A DNA stretch of 37,520 bases from DSWT01 sp035415725 (GTDB taxonomy: Bacteria; Chloroflexota; Anaerolineae; B4-G1; SLSP01): NCBI GenBank assembly GCA_035415725.1, contig DAOOGN010000031.1, positions 1 to 37,520 on the forward strand. The letters run 5' to 3'. Below the pieces are notes generated by a model that was not told the origin of the DNA, did no database searches, and saw nothing but the letters and a program-made list of their open reading frames with translations. Positions 8,574-16,995 of the stretch are shown here, piece by piece. Position numbers and translations under genes: made by a program. Every line of letters starts with the position of its first letter. Positions within the stretch are counted from its first letter, which is position 1.

Positions 8574-9489
8574 CCACCAATCCTAATGCGATGCGGTGTT
8601 CTTCGGGTGCAATTTCCAAAACGCGCACCGGCACCTGCTGCCCCACGCTGAAGTTGCGTTGCAGGGTTGCGACGGGATCGTTGCACGCCAACTCCGAGAC
8701 GTGAAGTAAGCCTTCCAGACCATCCACCAGTTCCACGAAAACGCCAAAGCGCTCGACGCTGGCGACGGTTCCACGAATCACGTCTCCTACCTGGATGCGG
8801 GTATGGACCGACAGCCAGGGGTTCGCGCTCAACCGTTTCAAGCTCAGGCCGACCCGTTGGTGTTCCAGGTCGATGTTGAGGATTTTGACATGCACCTCCT
8901 GCCCTGGCGTCAAAAAATCCTGAGGATGGCGCACCCGGCCCCACGAAATCTCGGAGATATGCACCATGCCTTCCAGCGGTCCGATATCGACGAAGGCGCC
9001 GAACGGGCGCACGCTGGTGACTTTACCGGTACACGTATAGCCTACACACAACCACGCCGGCCATTCCGGTTGCATCTGTTCGCACTCCGCTACCTGGCGT
9101 TCAGAAAGCAGGATCCGGTTGCGCGTCGGTTCTACTTCGATGATGCACAGGCGCCGTGGTTGGCCGATGTAGGCTTCAAAGCACTTCTCGCGCGCCGTCG
9201 GATCGGCGGGGAAGGGATAGTTGACCAGGTGCGAAGCCGGGACAAAACATTCCACGTTCTTCCAATGCGCTATAAGCCCTCCGCGGTTGAAGCCGTCGAT
9301 TACCAGCTCCAGAATTGCATGCGTCCGGTGAAGCTGGTGCGCTTCATCCCAGACGGCCATGGGGACATCCGGCGCTTCGACCCATTCCCAGGCGCCGGTC
9401 CCGTGGCTCAGGCTAAGCGGACCCTCCTCCAGGATAGCCGCCCAATAATTTTCACACGGCTGAGTATGCGGCGGGACGTAATGATCCAT
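8545..9489 (-). CDS. S1 RNA-binding domain protein (RpsA-like paralogue)
   Basis: Starting at ATG 9489 the product has 314 residues. The start is chosen because AGGAG lies seven bases upstream; a longer frame opens with TTG at 9522 and lacks a comparable site. Three S1-type OB folds are visible: a divergent one (about 80-150), then two good ones (about 160-235 with GAFVDIGPLEGMVHISEISW, and about 245-312 with RFGVFVELVDGLEGLLHVSEL). It is a paralogue of the rpsA product at 18625-19935, sharing VHISE-SWGR. It probably binds mRNA or other single-stranded RNA; its role apart from ribosomal S1 is not known. It overlaps ftsK, so the two are likely translationally coupled. Confidence 0.88.
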   Translation of the reverse strand: MDHYVPPHTQPCENYWAAILEEGPLSLSHGTGAWEWVEAPDVPMAVWDEAHQLHRTHAILELVIDGFNRGGLIAHWKNVECFVPASHLVNYPFPADPTAREKCFEAYIGQPRRLCIIEVEPTRNRILLSERQVAECEQMQPEWPAWLCVGYTCTGKVTSVRPFGAFVDIGPLEGMVHISEISWGRVRHPQDFLTPGQEVHVKILNIDLEHQRVGLSLKRLSANPWLSVHTRIQVGDVIRGTVASVERFGVFVELVDGLEGLLHVSELACNDPVATLQRNFSVGQQVPVRVLEIAPEEHRIALGLVDGETSHGTA

Positions 9490-9542
9490 ACTGTGACTCC
9501 TTTTGCCGGGCATGATGCCCAACAGACCCCAGAAACGAGTCT

Positions 9543-11459
9543 CTATGAATGGCTATGCCCATGATTCATCGTATTGGGCAAGGCGCCTTGTCCATTATTG
9601 CAGACTTCTTTTTCCATGGAGGCAATAATCTCGGCCAGATTTTCGATGGCGATGCGCTGTTTGCGATACAGGTCCGACTCGCTGACCGCCAGGCGCGTGG
9701 CGACTTCGTGGACTTTGTGACCGCGCAAAAACTTCATTTCCAGGATATTGTATAACAGCCATTCCGGTGCTGTCAACTTGCGCTCGCCATCGGGACGGAG
9801 ATGCTCGACGGCATCCGCGAGGACCACCCGCAGCCCCTTGACCACATTGCCGTCGTAGTTGGCGGCGGCGCGTTTGACGACTTCCAGATCCAGGAGCGGA
9901 TTCTCGGTCAGACGCGGACCGCCCCAGTAATGTGCCAGGGCATCGTGAACCCACTGGGGCAATTCCGGCGATTCGGTCAACAAGGGGAAGCCGGTGACAG
10001 CTTCACCCTCATAACGCAACATACTGCCCCGGCGTTGGATGTCCGTCAGTTCGGAGAACAGCGGCGAAAAAGTACCGAACACAATTTGTTGCCAACGCCG
10101 GTCCTCAAGCGCCGCGCCGGCCTGCGCCAGTAGTTCGTCCACCAGCGCTTCCTGAGCGGGCAAAAGCGGCAACGTGACCTCCGGCGACCGCAAACCGACC
10201 AATCCAAGCATATCATCCCCTTTTCGATCACGAATGACGAGCACCCAATAACCGTCCCAGAAGATCAATTGATCCTGTTGGGGCGCCTGCATGACTTTTT
10301 CGAAGGGGATATTGAGCAGATCCTCCGGTGAAATGTGCAGATTACACCGGACATCCCAATGCAGTGTGTCGTGATCCATCATGGCGAGGAAGCCGCCATT
10401 GCTGTGCATGACCTCGCACATCGCTGCCAGGACATTTTCCAGGAATTGCCACAGGTCGGCGGTCGTCAGCAGGCGTTGGCTCAATTCCTGGATGCGCGTC
10501 ACTTCGGCCTGCCCCTCACGATAAAGCGCCAGGTCGATCAACGGCTTCGCCAACTCGATCCCCAATTGCATCACGATCACACTGGCGGCCAACACCATCA
10601 AGGAGAGGGTGTAGGGACGCATTCCTAACGCCGGCTCCAGCGTCAGCCCCAGCCCGAACATCGCCAGTGCCACAATCGCCGTCAACGGACCGCGCAGCAG
10701 GAAACGCACCATTCGATGTTTGATCGCCCGGGCGGGGGTCAACGCGCCGATAAAGGCAACGCTGTAGGCCATCAACACCAGCATGCACGCGACGCCTATA
10801 TTCCCTATGATCAACAAACACCAGAACAGCGTCTCCGTAAGGCGCGCCGGCCAACCGATCAACAACAGGTACGGGAATACCCCCATCGCCGGCGCCACAA
10901 AGCCGATCAGCAGATAGGTCATACGGCGGCGCGCGGTGCGCGTATAACAGCGCCGCCGCGCCGCCAGCGTCTCGCTCAATCCCCACAGGGCGACGCCGGC
11001 AAAGACCACGGCAAACGGATAGAAAAGCGGACCGGGCTGCAAATGCAGTGCCCCGGTAGAGGCAACGCCGTCGCGGACCACGAGGTCGGTCCACAAAGCC
11101 AAAGCCGTCACCAGGCTGCTGGTGAGGAAAATGACCCACCGCAACCAACCGGGGAAGCGGTCTTTCATCACTGACAGGCGGATGGAACGCACGAATTCGA
11201 TGTAGAACGGCGGGGTGAAGGCAATCCCCAGCCACTGAAGACGCAACAAGGTCCATACCGGGCCGGCGTCGGTGTCGTTGGGAGATAGGAGATCGACAAT
11301 GTAGACCACAATGACACAGGCCAGCAGCCCGCTGAAAGCTCTGGCGACACGGCTGTTGCGGTTGTAGAAGAAGAGATACAGCGTCAAGGCAAAAGCCGTT
11401 GCCGCCACGCCGGCGGTCAACACATCATTGACGCGCATAAGAAACGATTGCCAACCCAT
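9543..11459 (-). CDS. 7TM sensor-GAF-HTH regulatory protein
   Basis: From ATG 11459 the product has 638 residues (an upstream frame extends into the acetyltransferase gene and is rejected). The first about 240 residues form seven or eight membrane helices of the type found at the N-terminus of 7TM histidine kinases. A GAF-like domain follows (about 326-455). The C-terminus (about 566-618; LLYNILEMKFLRG, then VATRLAVSESDLYRKQRIAIE) is a helix-turn-helix resembling sigma-70 region 4 or LuxR-type. There is no kinase domain, so this looks like a membrane-bound one-component regulator. The tail is His-rich (NHGHSHS). Signal and target are unknown. It begins 8 bases after the acetyltransferase stop. 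Confidence 0.75.
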   Translation of the reverse strand: MGWQSFLMRVNDVLTAGVAATAFALTLYLFFYNRNSRVARAFSGLLACVIVVYIVDLLSPNDTDAGPVWTLLRLQWLGIAFTPPFYIEFVRSIRLSVMKDRFPGWLRWVIFLTSSLVTALALWTDLVVRDGVASTGALHLQPGPLFYPFAVVFAGVALWGLSETLAARRRCYTRTARRRMTYLLIGFVAPAMGVFPYLLLIGWPARLTETLFWCLLIIGNIGVACMLVLMAYSVAFIGALTPARAIKHRMVRFLLRGPLTAIVALAMFGLGLTLEPALGMRPYTLSLMVLAASVIVMQLGIELAKPLIDLALYREGQAEVTRIQELSQRLLTTADLWQFLENVLAAMCEVMHSNGGFLAMMDHDTLHWDVRCNLHISPEDLLNIPFEKVMQAPQQDQLIFWDGYWVLVIRDRKGDDMLGLVGLRSPEVTLPLLPAQEALVDELLAQAGAALEDRRWQQIVFGTFSPLFSELTDIQRRGSMLRYEGEAVTGFPLLTESPELPQWVHDALAHYWGGPRLTENPLLDLEVVKRAAANYDGNVVKGLRVVLADAVEHLRPDGERKLTAPEWLLYNILEMKFLRGHKVHEVATRLAVSESDLYRKQRIAIENLAEIIASMEKEVCNNGQGALPNTMNHGHSHS

Positions 11460-11467
11460 GATCGTTA

Positions 11468-11998
11468 TTATCGCACGCGCTTGCAAAAGAAGAGTGCAAC
11501 TTCTTGTTCCGGCCAGTAGACGTCTTGAAAACCGCAGAAAACAAACCGGTGTTTCATGGCGAAGCCGATAGCCGGCTGCGCCTTGAGTGCACATTCTAAA
11601 ATGAGGTGTTCGACGTCTTTACGCAAACACCACTCCATCGTATGGTTAAGTAATTCTGAAGCCACGCCGCAACGACGATACATTTCGCCTACCGCCAGGT
11701 CGGTGATACACGCTTCGCCGCGCTCGGCCGCCAGCGCCAGCGTCAGGTAGCCCAAGACTTTGCGTTGGTCCACGGCGACCCAGAAAGCATCGCTGCGCGC
11801 CCATCCTTGTACGCGCGCCTCCGGGGAGATAAGGGGGGTGATGCGCTGTTTGCGTGGCAGGTGCACTTCACGAAAACGTGCTCCCCATTCGCCGTCGTCA
11901 TGCAAAGTCTCCATCTGCCATGCCGACTCGGTCTCATACGAAATATCCAATGCCAGACAGGCTTTCCAATCCTCTTCACGCGCTGAACGGATACGCAC
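11468..11998 (-). CDS. GNAT-family N-acetyltransferase
   Basis: The start is GTG at 11998, preceded by GAGGAGG with five bases spacing, giving 176 residues beginning with V/M-RIRSAREED. A longer ATG frame from 12085 lacks such a site and adds non-conserved sequence. The acetyl-CoA site motif is YRRCGVASELL, after the beta4 strand EACITDLAVGE. The fold is typical of GNAT enzymes, which move an acetyl group to an amine of a protein, antibiotic or metabolite; the substrate cannot be read from sequence. It is followed directly by the 7TM-GAF-HTH gene and probably shares its transcript. Confidence 0.85.
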   Translation of the reverse strand: MRIRSAREEDWKACLALDISYETESAWQMETLHDDGEWGARFREVHLPRKQRITPLISPEARVQGWARSDAFWVAVDQRKVLGYLTLALAAERGEACITDLAVGEMYRRCGVASELLNHTMEWCLRKDVEHLILECALKAQPAIGFAMKHRFVFCGFQDVYWPEQEVALFFCKRVR

Positions 11999-12101
11999 AG
12001 GTCCCTCCTCTAAAAATAGCCCCAGAGCACACAGAGAAAAACCCAAATCTCCCCGCCAAGTCCCAGAGAACCCCACTTTTACCAACCCTCACGATTGCAG
12101 G

Positions 12102-12881
12102 TTACGGCGCGACGATGTTGACCGGCACGGTACACGTCGTTGTGTTGCCGTAGATGTCCACCACCACCAACTGGAAATGATAGGGGCCTCCCGGCGGATA
12201 ACGGCTGGCATCCGACACATCCCATATACCCAGGACTCCGTTCTCCACTGGCGCATCGTATTGCGAGACAAAATTCGGGGTGTCCGATCCCGGAAAGCGC
12301 ACCTCGAATTTATAATAGGAGAAGGCATTGACGTTAGCCGTGCCCTCCACACGTATTTCGCCCGCCAGGTTACTGCCTGCTGTCGGCAGCGTCAACTGCG
12401 CCTGCGGAGAGGGACAATCGGGCTGATAAACATCCGGCGGCGCAGGCGTTGGCGTGGCGGTGACCATCACCGTCGGTGTGGCCGCCGGCGCGGTGACGAC
12501 CTCCGACGTGAGGGGAATCGTCGCCGTCAGCAGCGAGGTTGGACCGACGCCGACAGGTGTGACGGTCACTGTGACCGGAGCCGGGGTTGCGGTGAACAAG
12601 CCCACTCCTAACGTAGGTGTTGGCGAGGCCGTCACAGGCAGGGATGGCACCACGAACGCGCGCACGATCAAGATGACGCCGCCCAAAAGAAGGAATAACA
12701 GCGCCATCACCCAGGCGCGCACCATGTGCTGGTGGTACACCTCGCGCTCCAGGGAAAACTGCGCAATATCCCGCCGGCGTTTGGTGGAGATGGCAGTGAT
12801 GACATACCCCAGCGCGCCCAACAGGCAAATCAAGCCAATCCACAGTGCCTGTCTTCCCAGCCAGGAGAGAACGATTGTCAT
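12102..12881 (-). CDS. Membrane-anchored protein with extracellular Ig-like domain
   Basis: The 259-residue protein has two N-terminal membrane helices (about 10-30 and 55-78) around a charged cytoplasmic loop. A Thr/Val/Pro-rich linker follows (about 80-150), then a beta-rich domain (about 155-258) with LTLPTAGSNLAGEIRVEGTA, resembling bacterial Ig-like folds. The Ig-like domain should face outwards. No catalytic motif is visible. The ATG overlaps the punA stop codon (ATGA), so the genes are coupled, although a purine phosphorylase and a surface protein have no obvious joint function. Confidence 0.7.
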   Translation of the reverse strand: MTIVLSWLGRQALWIGLICLLGALGYVITAISTKRRRDIAQFSLEREVYHQHMVRAWVMALLFLLLGGVILIVRAFVVPSLPVTASPTPTLGVGLFTATPAPVTVTVTPVGVGPTSLLTATIPLTSEVVTAPAATPTVMVTATPTPAPPDVYQPDCPSPQAQLTLPTAGSNLAGEIRVEGTANVNAFSYYKFEVRFPGSDTPNFVSQYDAPVENGVLGIWDVSDASRYPPGGPYHFQLVVVDIYGNTTTCTVPVNIVAP

Positions 12882-13717
12882 GGCGTGTGCAACACCCCGC
12901 GAATGATGGTCTCCAAACGCGGCACCACGATGCGCCCGGCGGCCAACACTTCCTCATGGTTAGGCGGCGGCGCGCCTTCTTCTCCGATCAAGGTGTTGCT
13001 GATACCCGAAAGACCGAGCACCCGCATTCCACTGTGACGGGCCGCGATCACTTCGGGTACCGTGGACATCCCCACCGCATCCGCGCCGATAAGACGCAAG
13101 AAGCGCACATCCGACGGCGTCTCAAAACTCGGCCCGGCGAGGCAGATGTAGACGCCCTGGTGCGCGGGAATCCCGGCCTGCAACGCGATCTCTTGCGCTG
13201 CTTTCCGTAACGAAGGCGCGTAAGCCTCGTTCATGCTGGGGAAACGGGGGCCGAATTCGGCCAAGTTCGGACCGCGTAGCGGATTCAGGCCGGCCATGCC
13301 GATCAAGTTGATGTGATCCCGTATCACCATCACGTCGCCGGCTCGGTAGGCCATGTTCAGCCCGCCGGCCGCGTTAGTCACGATGAGCCACTCGACGCCG
13401 AGCAGCCGCATCACGCGGATGGGCAGGCCGATGCGGCTCATGCTGTAGCCCTCGTAGTAGTGCGCACGGCCTTGCATCACGACCATGGGCACGCCTTCGA
13501 GCATTCCCAAGACCAGCCGTCCGGCATGGCCTTCTACCGTAGAAACCGGAAAATACGGAATGTCCTCAAAGGGGATGCTCACCGCATTTTCTACAGACTC
13601 GGCTAATGCGTTTAGCCCTGACCCCAGGATCAACCCGACGCGAGGTTCCAGGGGGGTGTGTTGGCGAATGGCCGTCACGGCTGTTTGGAACTCCTGCATG
13701 GTCAAGAACTCTTCCAT
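12878..13717 (-). CDS. punA: Purine-nucleoside phosphorylase, trimeric type
   Basis: From ATG 13717 (AGGAGG seven bases upstream) the product has 279 residues, the usual length. It splits purine ribonucleosides with phosphate into base and ribose 1-phosphate in cytoplasmic salvage. Family motifs include LILGSGLNALAE (phosphate loop), VEGHAGRLVLG, MQGRAHYYEGY (with the phosphate-site His), TNAAGGLN, AGPSFETPSDVRFL (purine-binding Glu) and GLSGISN (purine-site Asn). The Glu/Asn pair favours guanosine/inosine-type substrates. A longer upstream frame runs into xerD and is not conserved. It lies 28 bases after xerD. Confidence 0.93.
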   Translation of the reverse strand: MEEFLTMQEFQTAVTAIRQHTPLEPRVGLILGSGLNALAESVENAVSIPFEDIPYFPVSTVEGHAGRLVLGMLEGVPMVVMQGRAHYYEGYSMSRIGLPIRVMRLLGVEWLIVTNAAGGLNMAYRAGDVMVIRDHINLIGMAGLNPLRGPNLAEFGPRFPSMNEAYAPSLRKAAQEIALQAGIPAHQGVYICLAGPSFETPSDVRFLRLIGADAVGMSTVPEVIAARHSGMRVLGLSGISNTLIGEEGAPPPNHEEVLAAGRIVVPRLETIIRGVLHTP

Positions 13718-13745
13718 CCCAAAACCTCCTGATAGTCGTGAGTCT

Positions 13746-14660
13746 TCAGTCTGGTTCGTCGGCGTTGGAGTGAGCGCGTGGATGCGCCTGGTCGTAGACT
13801 TCGCGCTTGCGCCGGTTAGAGACTTCGGTATAAATTTGCGTGGTGGTGATATTGGCATGCCCCAGGAACTGCTGCACTTCGCGCAAGTCGGCCCCGCCAT
13901 CCAGAAGATGAGTCGCGAAGGTGTGACGCAGTGTGTGGGGCGTCACCCACGCTTCCAGGCCGGCTGCTTGCGCGTAGTATTGCACCAGGAACCACAAACC
14001 CTGGCGGGTCAACGGTTTCCCTTGATTATTGAGGAACAGTGTTTTTTCGGCAGCGTCGCGCAGCAGGAACGGCCTTCCTTCTTCTATGTAACGTTTGAGA
14101 CAGGCCAACGCCGTGGGATGCACGGGAATGAGCCGCTCTTTGTTTCCCTTCCCTACACACGAAACAGCGCCGGTAACCATATCAATGTCGCCTACCGTGA
14201 GATTGACCACCTCAGTCGCCCGCATCCCCGTCGCATACAGGATTTCCAGCAGCGCGCGATCCCGCAGGCCCAGGGGGGTATCTTCGACCGCCGCCGCAGC
14301 TAACAGGTCCTGCACTGCTCCACGGGAAAGCGTGTGCGGCAGGCGTTTTCCCACCTTCGGCTGGTGCAACCAGTCCGCCAATTCCCGCTTCACCACGCCT
14401 TCGGCAAACAGAAAATGCAGGAATGAACGCACGGCCGCAATCTTCCGCCCGGTTGTCGCCGCGCTGTATTCTTGATCCTGAAGTGACGCCCCGAAATCTT
14501 CGAGCACAGCGGGGGAAAGTGCTTCCCACTGCGCCACGCCGGACGTCTGCACAAATTCCTGGAACTGTGCCAGGTCTCGCGCATACGCCGCCAGGGTGTT
14601 GGCGGAATAGCCCCGCTCAAACTGCATATAGCGCAGAAAATGTTGTAATTCGGTATTCAT
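13746..14660 (-). CDS. xerD: Tyrosine recombinase XerC/XerD
   Basis: The 304-residue protein has the SAM-like N-terminal core-binding domain (about 1-90) and the catalytic domain (about 105-290). All six catalytic residues are present: Arg147 (TGMRATE), Lys171, His242 and Arg245 (PHTLRHTFATHLL), His268 (LGHANI) and Tyr277 (nucleophile). Length matches chromosomal XerC/D, which resolve chromosome dimers at dif sites with FtsK. No integrase-type extension or adjacent att site is seen, so a housekeeping role is more likely than phage integration. The C-terminal tail is slightly longer than usual. A minimal MITE copy sits just upstream. Confidence 0.92.
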   Translation of the reverse strand: MNTELQHFLRYMQFERGYSANTLAAYARDLAQFQEFVQTSGVAQWEALSPAVLEDFGASLQDQEYSAATTGRKIAAVRSFLHFLFAEGVVKRELADWLHQPKVGKRLPHTLSRGAVQDLLAAAAVEDTPLGLRDRALLEILYATGMRATEVVNLTVGDIDMVTGAVSCVGKGNKERLIPVHPTALACLKRYIEEGRPFLLRDAAEKTLFLNNQGKPLTRQGLWFLVQYYAQAAGLEAWVTPHTLRHTFATHLLDGGADLREVQQFLGHANITTTQIYTEVSNRRKREVYDQAHPRAHSNADEPD

Positions 14661-14686
14661 GATCGGTCAAAACATATCATAAAAGA

Positions 14687-14734
14687 GTATCTATAAGTTC
14701 CGTTTGCAATCTGCAAGGGTGGCTGAATAGTTAC
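14687..14734 (+). mobile_element. Minimal 48-bp deletion derivative of the MITE-like element (copy 3)
   Basis: The left end begins GTATCTAT at 14687 and the right end GGCTGAATAGTTAC is at 14721-14734. The octamer ATAAAAGA flanks it directly on both sides (14679-14686 and 14735-14742), a perfect 8-bp target duplication. Almost all internal sequence is lost. It lies upstream of xerD. Confidence 0.88.
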
Positions 14735-14814
14735 ATAAAAGATTATACTTGACTATGTTAATAAGCCAAATAACATAACATGGAGCCGTTTGCCAGGTAG
14801 CTCCGGCGGTCTCG

Positions 14815-15957
14815 TCAGCTCAGCGCCCACAGTTGTTGAGCGATGTCCTGTGCGGCGTAGGGCCGCGCCAATGCCTGAGACCGCGCCGCCATGGCGGCGC
14901 GCTGTTCTGGATGCGCCAGCAAATCCATCACGGCATCTGCCGCTGCCTGAGGCCTGGGCGCCCACACGCCCGCGTGATTTTCGACGACGTAAACGATGTT
15001 GCCTTCTTCCTGCCCCGGCAACGCGGCGTACAGGACAAGCGGCAGCCCGGCGATGAATGCTTCCGCCAGGGTATTGGGACCGGCCTTCGTCACCAACACA
15101 TCGGCGGCGCGCATCCACACGGCCATGTCGGAAGTAAATCCTTCCACTTGCAATGGAAGGGGAAGGTCCAACGCGCGCAGTGTGTTATAAAGGGAGCGAT
15201 TCCGCCCCACGATGACTACCAGGCGGGCATTCGGCCGGCGCTCCGCAATCGCGCGCGTGACCGGAATCAACGGCCCCATCCCTTCTCCCCCGCCCACCAG
15301 CAAGACGAGGGGCTGATCCACCGGCAGACCCAACGCGGCCCGCGCCTGCTCCGGGGATCTATGGCGCGCTTCGACAAAGGAACGGCGGATGGGCATCCCT
15401 ATTACCTTGACGCGCTCCGCCGGCATCCCGGCACGCAGGGCGCGAGTGCGTGCTCTCTCTGTAGGAACGATGTAGACCTCGGCCCCCGGCGCGAACCAGC
15501 AGGCGTGAACGCTGACCAAATCCAGGGCTACCACGGCAACCGGTGTCGAAAGCGCCCCTTGGCGCCGGGCCAACATCAACGCATAGTTGGGAACGCCATG
15601 AAACGAGACGATCACGTCGGACGGATGCCGCTGGAGCAAGCGACAGAGAGAACGGGCCACGTAAGGCCATACAGCGCGCGATAGCGCCTTCACCATCCAC
15701 GGTGTATCCAACAGGTGATAGCCAACGTACCACGGAATGCCTTGGCCCTTCGTCATCAGCGGATACCATGCCGGGAAGCGATCAAACGGCCAGCGGCGCA
15801 TCTCCACGAAGATATCCACCATTTCTGTGGACACAGCAGCACCATAAAGCCGCGTCAGCTCATCCTTGACGGCCTGTGCTGCGGCGCGATGACCGCCGCC
15901 GGTATCGGAAAAGAGAAACAGGAAGCGTTTGGACGGCAAGGGGAAGCCGGGCGTCAT
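14815..15957 (-). CDS. MGDG synthase/MurG-like glycosyltransferase (GT28 type)
   Basis: From ATG 15957 the product has 380 residues; the start overlaps the stop of the DUF951 gene (ATGA). The N-terminal motif FSDTGGGHRAAAQAV is typical of monogalactosyldiacylglycerol synthase-like and processive diacylglycerol glucosyltransferases. The C-terminal GT-B domain shows LVLLVGGGEGMGPL and TKAGPNTLAEAFIAGLPLV, the nucleotide-sugar site. It probably adds a sugar from a UDP-sugar to diacylglycerol at the inner face of the membrane, forming a glycolipid; the sugar is not predictable here. It is the last gene of the gmk - DUF951 operon. Confidence 0.88.
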   Translation of the reverse strand: MTPGFPLPSKRFLFLFSDTGGGHRAAAQAVKDELTRLYGAAVSTEMVDIFVEMRRWPFDRFPAWYPLMTKGQGIPWYVGYHLLDTPWMVKALSRAVWPYVARSLCRLLQRHPSDVIVSFHGVPNYALMLARRQGALSTPVAVVALDLVSVHACWFAPGAEVYIVPTERARTRALRAGMPAERVKVIGMPIRRSFVEARHRSPEQARAALGLPVDQPLVLLVGGGEGMGPLIPVTRAIAERRPNARLVVIVGRNRSLYNTLRALDLPLPLQVEGFTSDMAVWMRAADVLVTKAGPNTLAEAFIAGLPLVLYAALPGQEEGNIVYVVENHAGVWAPRPQAAADAVMDLLAHPEQRAAMAARSQALARPYAAQDIAQQLWALS

Positions 15958-16178
15958 ACCTTCTCTGCTGAAGTTGCCTCCGCCCGTTCCACAAAACGTT
16001 TGAGACGCGCTTCGAAGCGGCTGCGGGGCACCAACACGTAGCGGCGGCACGTGAGACACTCTATTCCCACATCCACGCCCACCCGTAGAATCCGCCATGT
16101 GTGTCCGCCGCACGGATGCGCTTTGCGCAATTCAACGACATCACCGACCTGTAAGAGCAACGGCGCTTTTCCACTCAT
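15954..16178 (-). CDS. DUF951 family small protein
   Basis: The 74-residue protein shows the family pattern VGDVVELRKAHPCGGHTWRI, then IECLTCRRYVLVPRSRFEARL. Cysteines in HPCG and CLTC could bind a metal. DUF951 proteins are widespread in Firmicutes and Chloroflexota, often near replication or translation genes, with no established function. ATG is preceded by GGAG. It lies 22 bases after gmk and overlaps the next gene by four bases. Confidence 0.9.
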   Translation of the reverse strand: MSGKAPLLLQVGDVVELRKAHPCGGHTWRILRVGVDVGIECLTCRRYVLVPRSRFEARLKRFVERAEATSAEKV

Positions 16179-16200
16179 CCACCATCTCCACGACAGAACA

Positions 16201-16830
16201 TCACAGCGTCACGTGGCGTGGAAAGACGCGACAATGCTCGGCAGCGATGATGTACCCCACCTGATCCACCGTCTCATCTAACCCGCCCTCGCGGTTGATG
16301 ACCACGTACTCGAACTCGCCGAGGCACTGCATTTCCTCGCGCGCCACCTGCATCCGATAGCGCAACTGTTCCTCGGACTCCGTCTGGCGGCGGCGCAGGC
16401 GATCGTACAACTCCTCTTCTGAGGCGGCCATCAAGAAAATGAGGATTGCTTCCGGGACCAGGCGTTTGACTGTCGCCGCTCCTTGCACGTCCAGGCGCAT
16501 TACCACATCTTTGCCGCTGGACAACGCATCGCGCACCTGCTGTTTGGGAATACCTTTGTACTGCCCATAGACCATCGCGTGCTCAAGAAGCTCGTCCCGA
16601 GCGATCATTGCCTGGAACTCGGCGGCGGAAACGAAAAAATAGTCCACGCCATGCACTTCTTCGGGCCGCGGAGGACGCGAGGTGGCCGTCACCACAAAAT
16701 GAAAGGGGTACTGGCGCTGCTGCATCCTCTCGAGGACGCTGTCCTTGCCGACACCCGAAGGCCCGGAAATGACAATCAGCAGCGGGCTACGCGGACGATG
16801 ATAGGGATCAGACTCCCACTTTTCTGCCAT
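16201..16830 (-). CDS. gmk: Guanylate kinase
   Basis: The 209-residue protein phosphorylates GMP to GDP with ATP, an essential step in guanine nucleotide supply. The P-loop is SGPSGVGKDSV near residue 22. Typical motifs follow: TATSRPPRPEEVHGVDYFFV (GMP-binding lid), YGQYKGIP, and DVQGAATVK. ATG is preceded by GAGGAG. It is first in an operon with DUF951 and the glycolipid glycosyltransferase; rpoZ, a common neighbour of gmk, is not present. Confidence 0.96.
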   Translation of the reverse strand: MAEKWESDPYHRPRSPLLIVISGPSGVGKDSVLERMQQRQYPFHFVVTATSRPPRPEEVHGVDYFFVSAAEFQAMIARDELLEHAMVYGQYKGIPKQQVRDALSSGKDVVMRLDVQGAATVKRLVPEAILIFLMAASEEELYDRLRRRQTESEEQLRYRMQVAREEMQCLGEFEYVVINREGGLDETVDQVGYIIAAEHCRVFPRHVTL

Positions 16831-16834
16831 AAAC

Positions 16835-16862
16835 TTGCTCCTCGCCCTGTTTTCGGTATAAT
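16835..16862 (+). promoter_or_regulatory. Candidate promoter reading towards the FmdB-type gene
   Basis: TTGCTC (16835-16840) and a perfect TATAAT (16857-16862) are 16 bases apart on the plus strand, just upstream of gmk. Transcription would begin about 125 bases before the zinc-ribbon gene. The -35 is weak. Confidence 0.4.
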
Positions 16863-16995
16863 GTTCCCCAGCACGTTACCTTAGCGGCGGACAAGCACAA
16901 TCCATGAAGGATAAAGCAAGTCCAGGAAACCATGATAACTGTCGAGGCTAGAAAAGACTCAATCTTACTATACCACATTTAGGAAGGAGAGGGAA

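Noticed and set aside
11460..11594. Longer N-terminus of the 7TM-GAF-HTH protein
   Set aside because: The extension overlaps the acetyltransferase coding sequence in another frame, is Arg/Cys-rich and lacks a ribosome binding site. ATG 11459 starts directly before the first helix.
13718..13900. Upstream 61-residue extension of punA
   Set aside because: It lies within xerD in another frame; AGGAGG is placed for ATG 13717 and the family length then fits.
13746..14660. XerD as an integrase of a genomic island
   Set aside because: Length and motifs fit chromosomal XerC/D, ftsK is nearby, and no tRNA or att repeat is seen.
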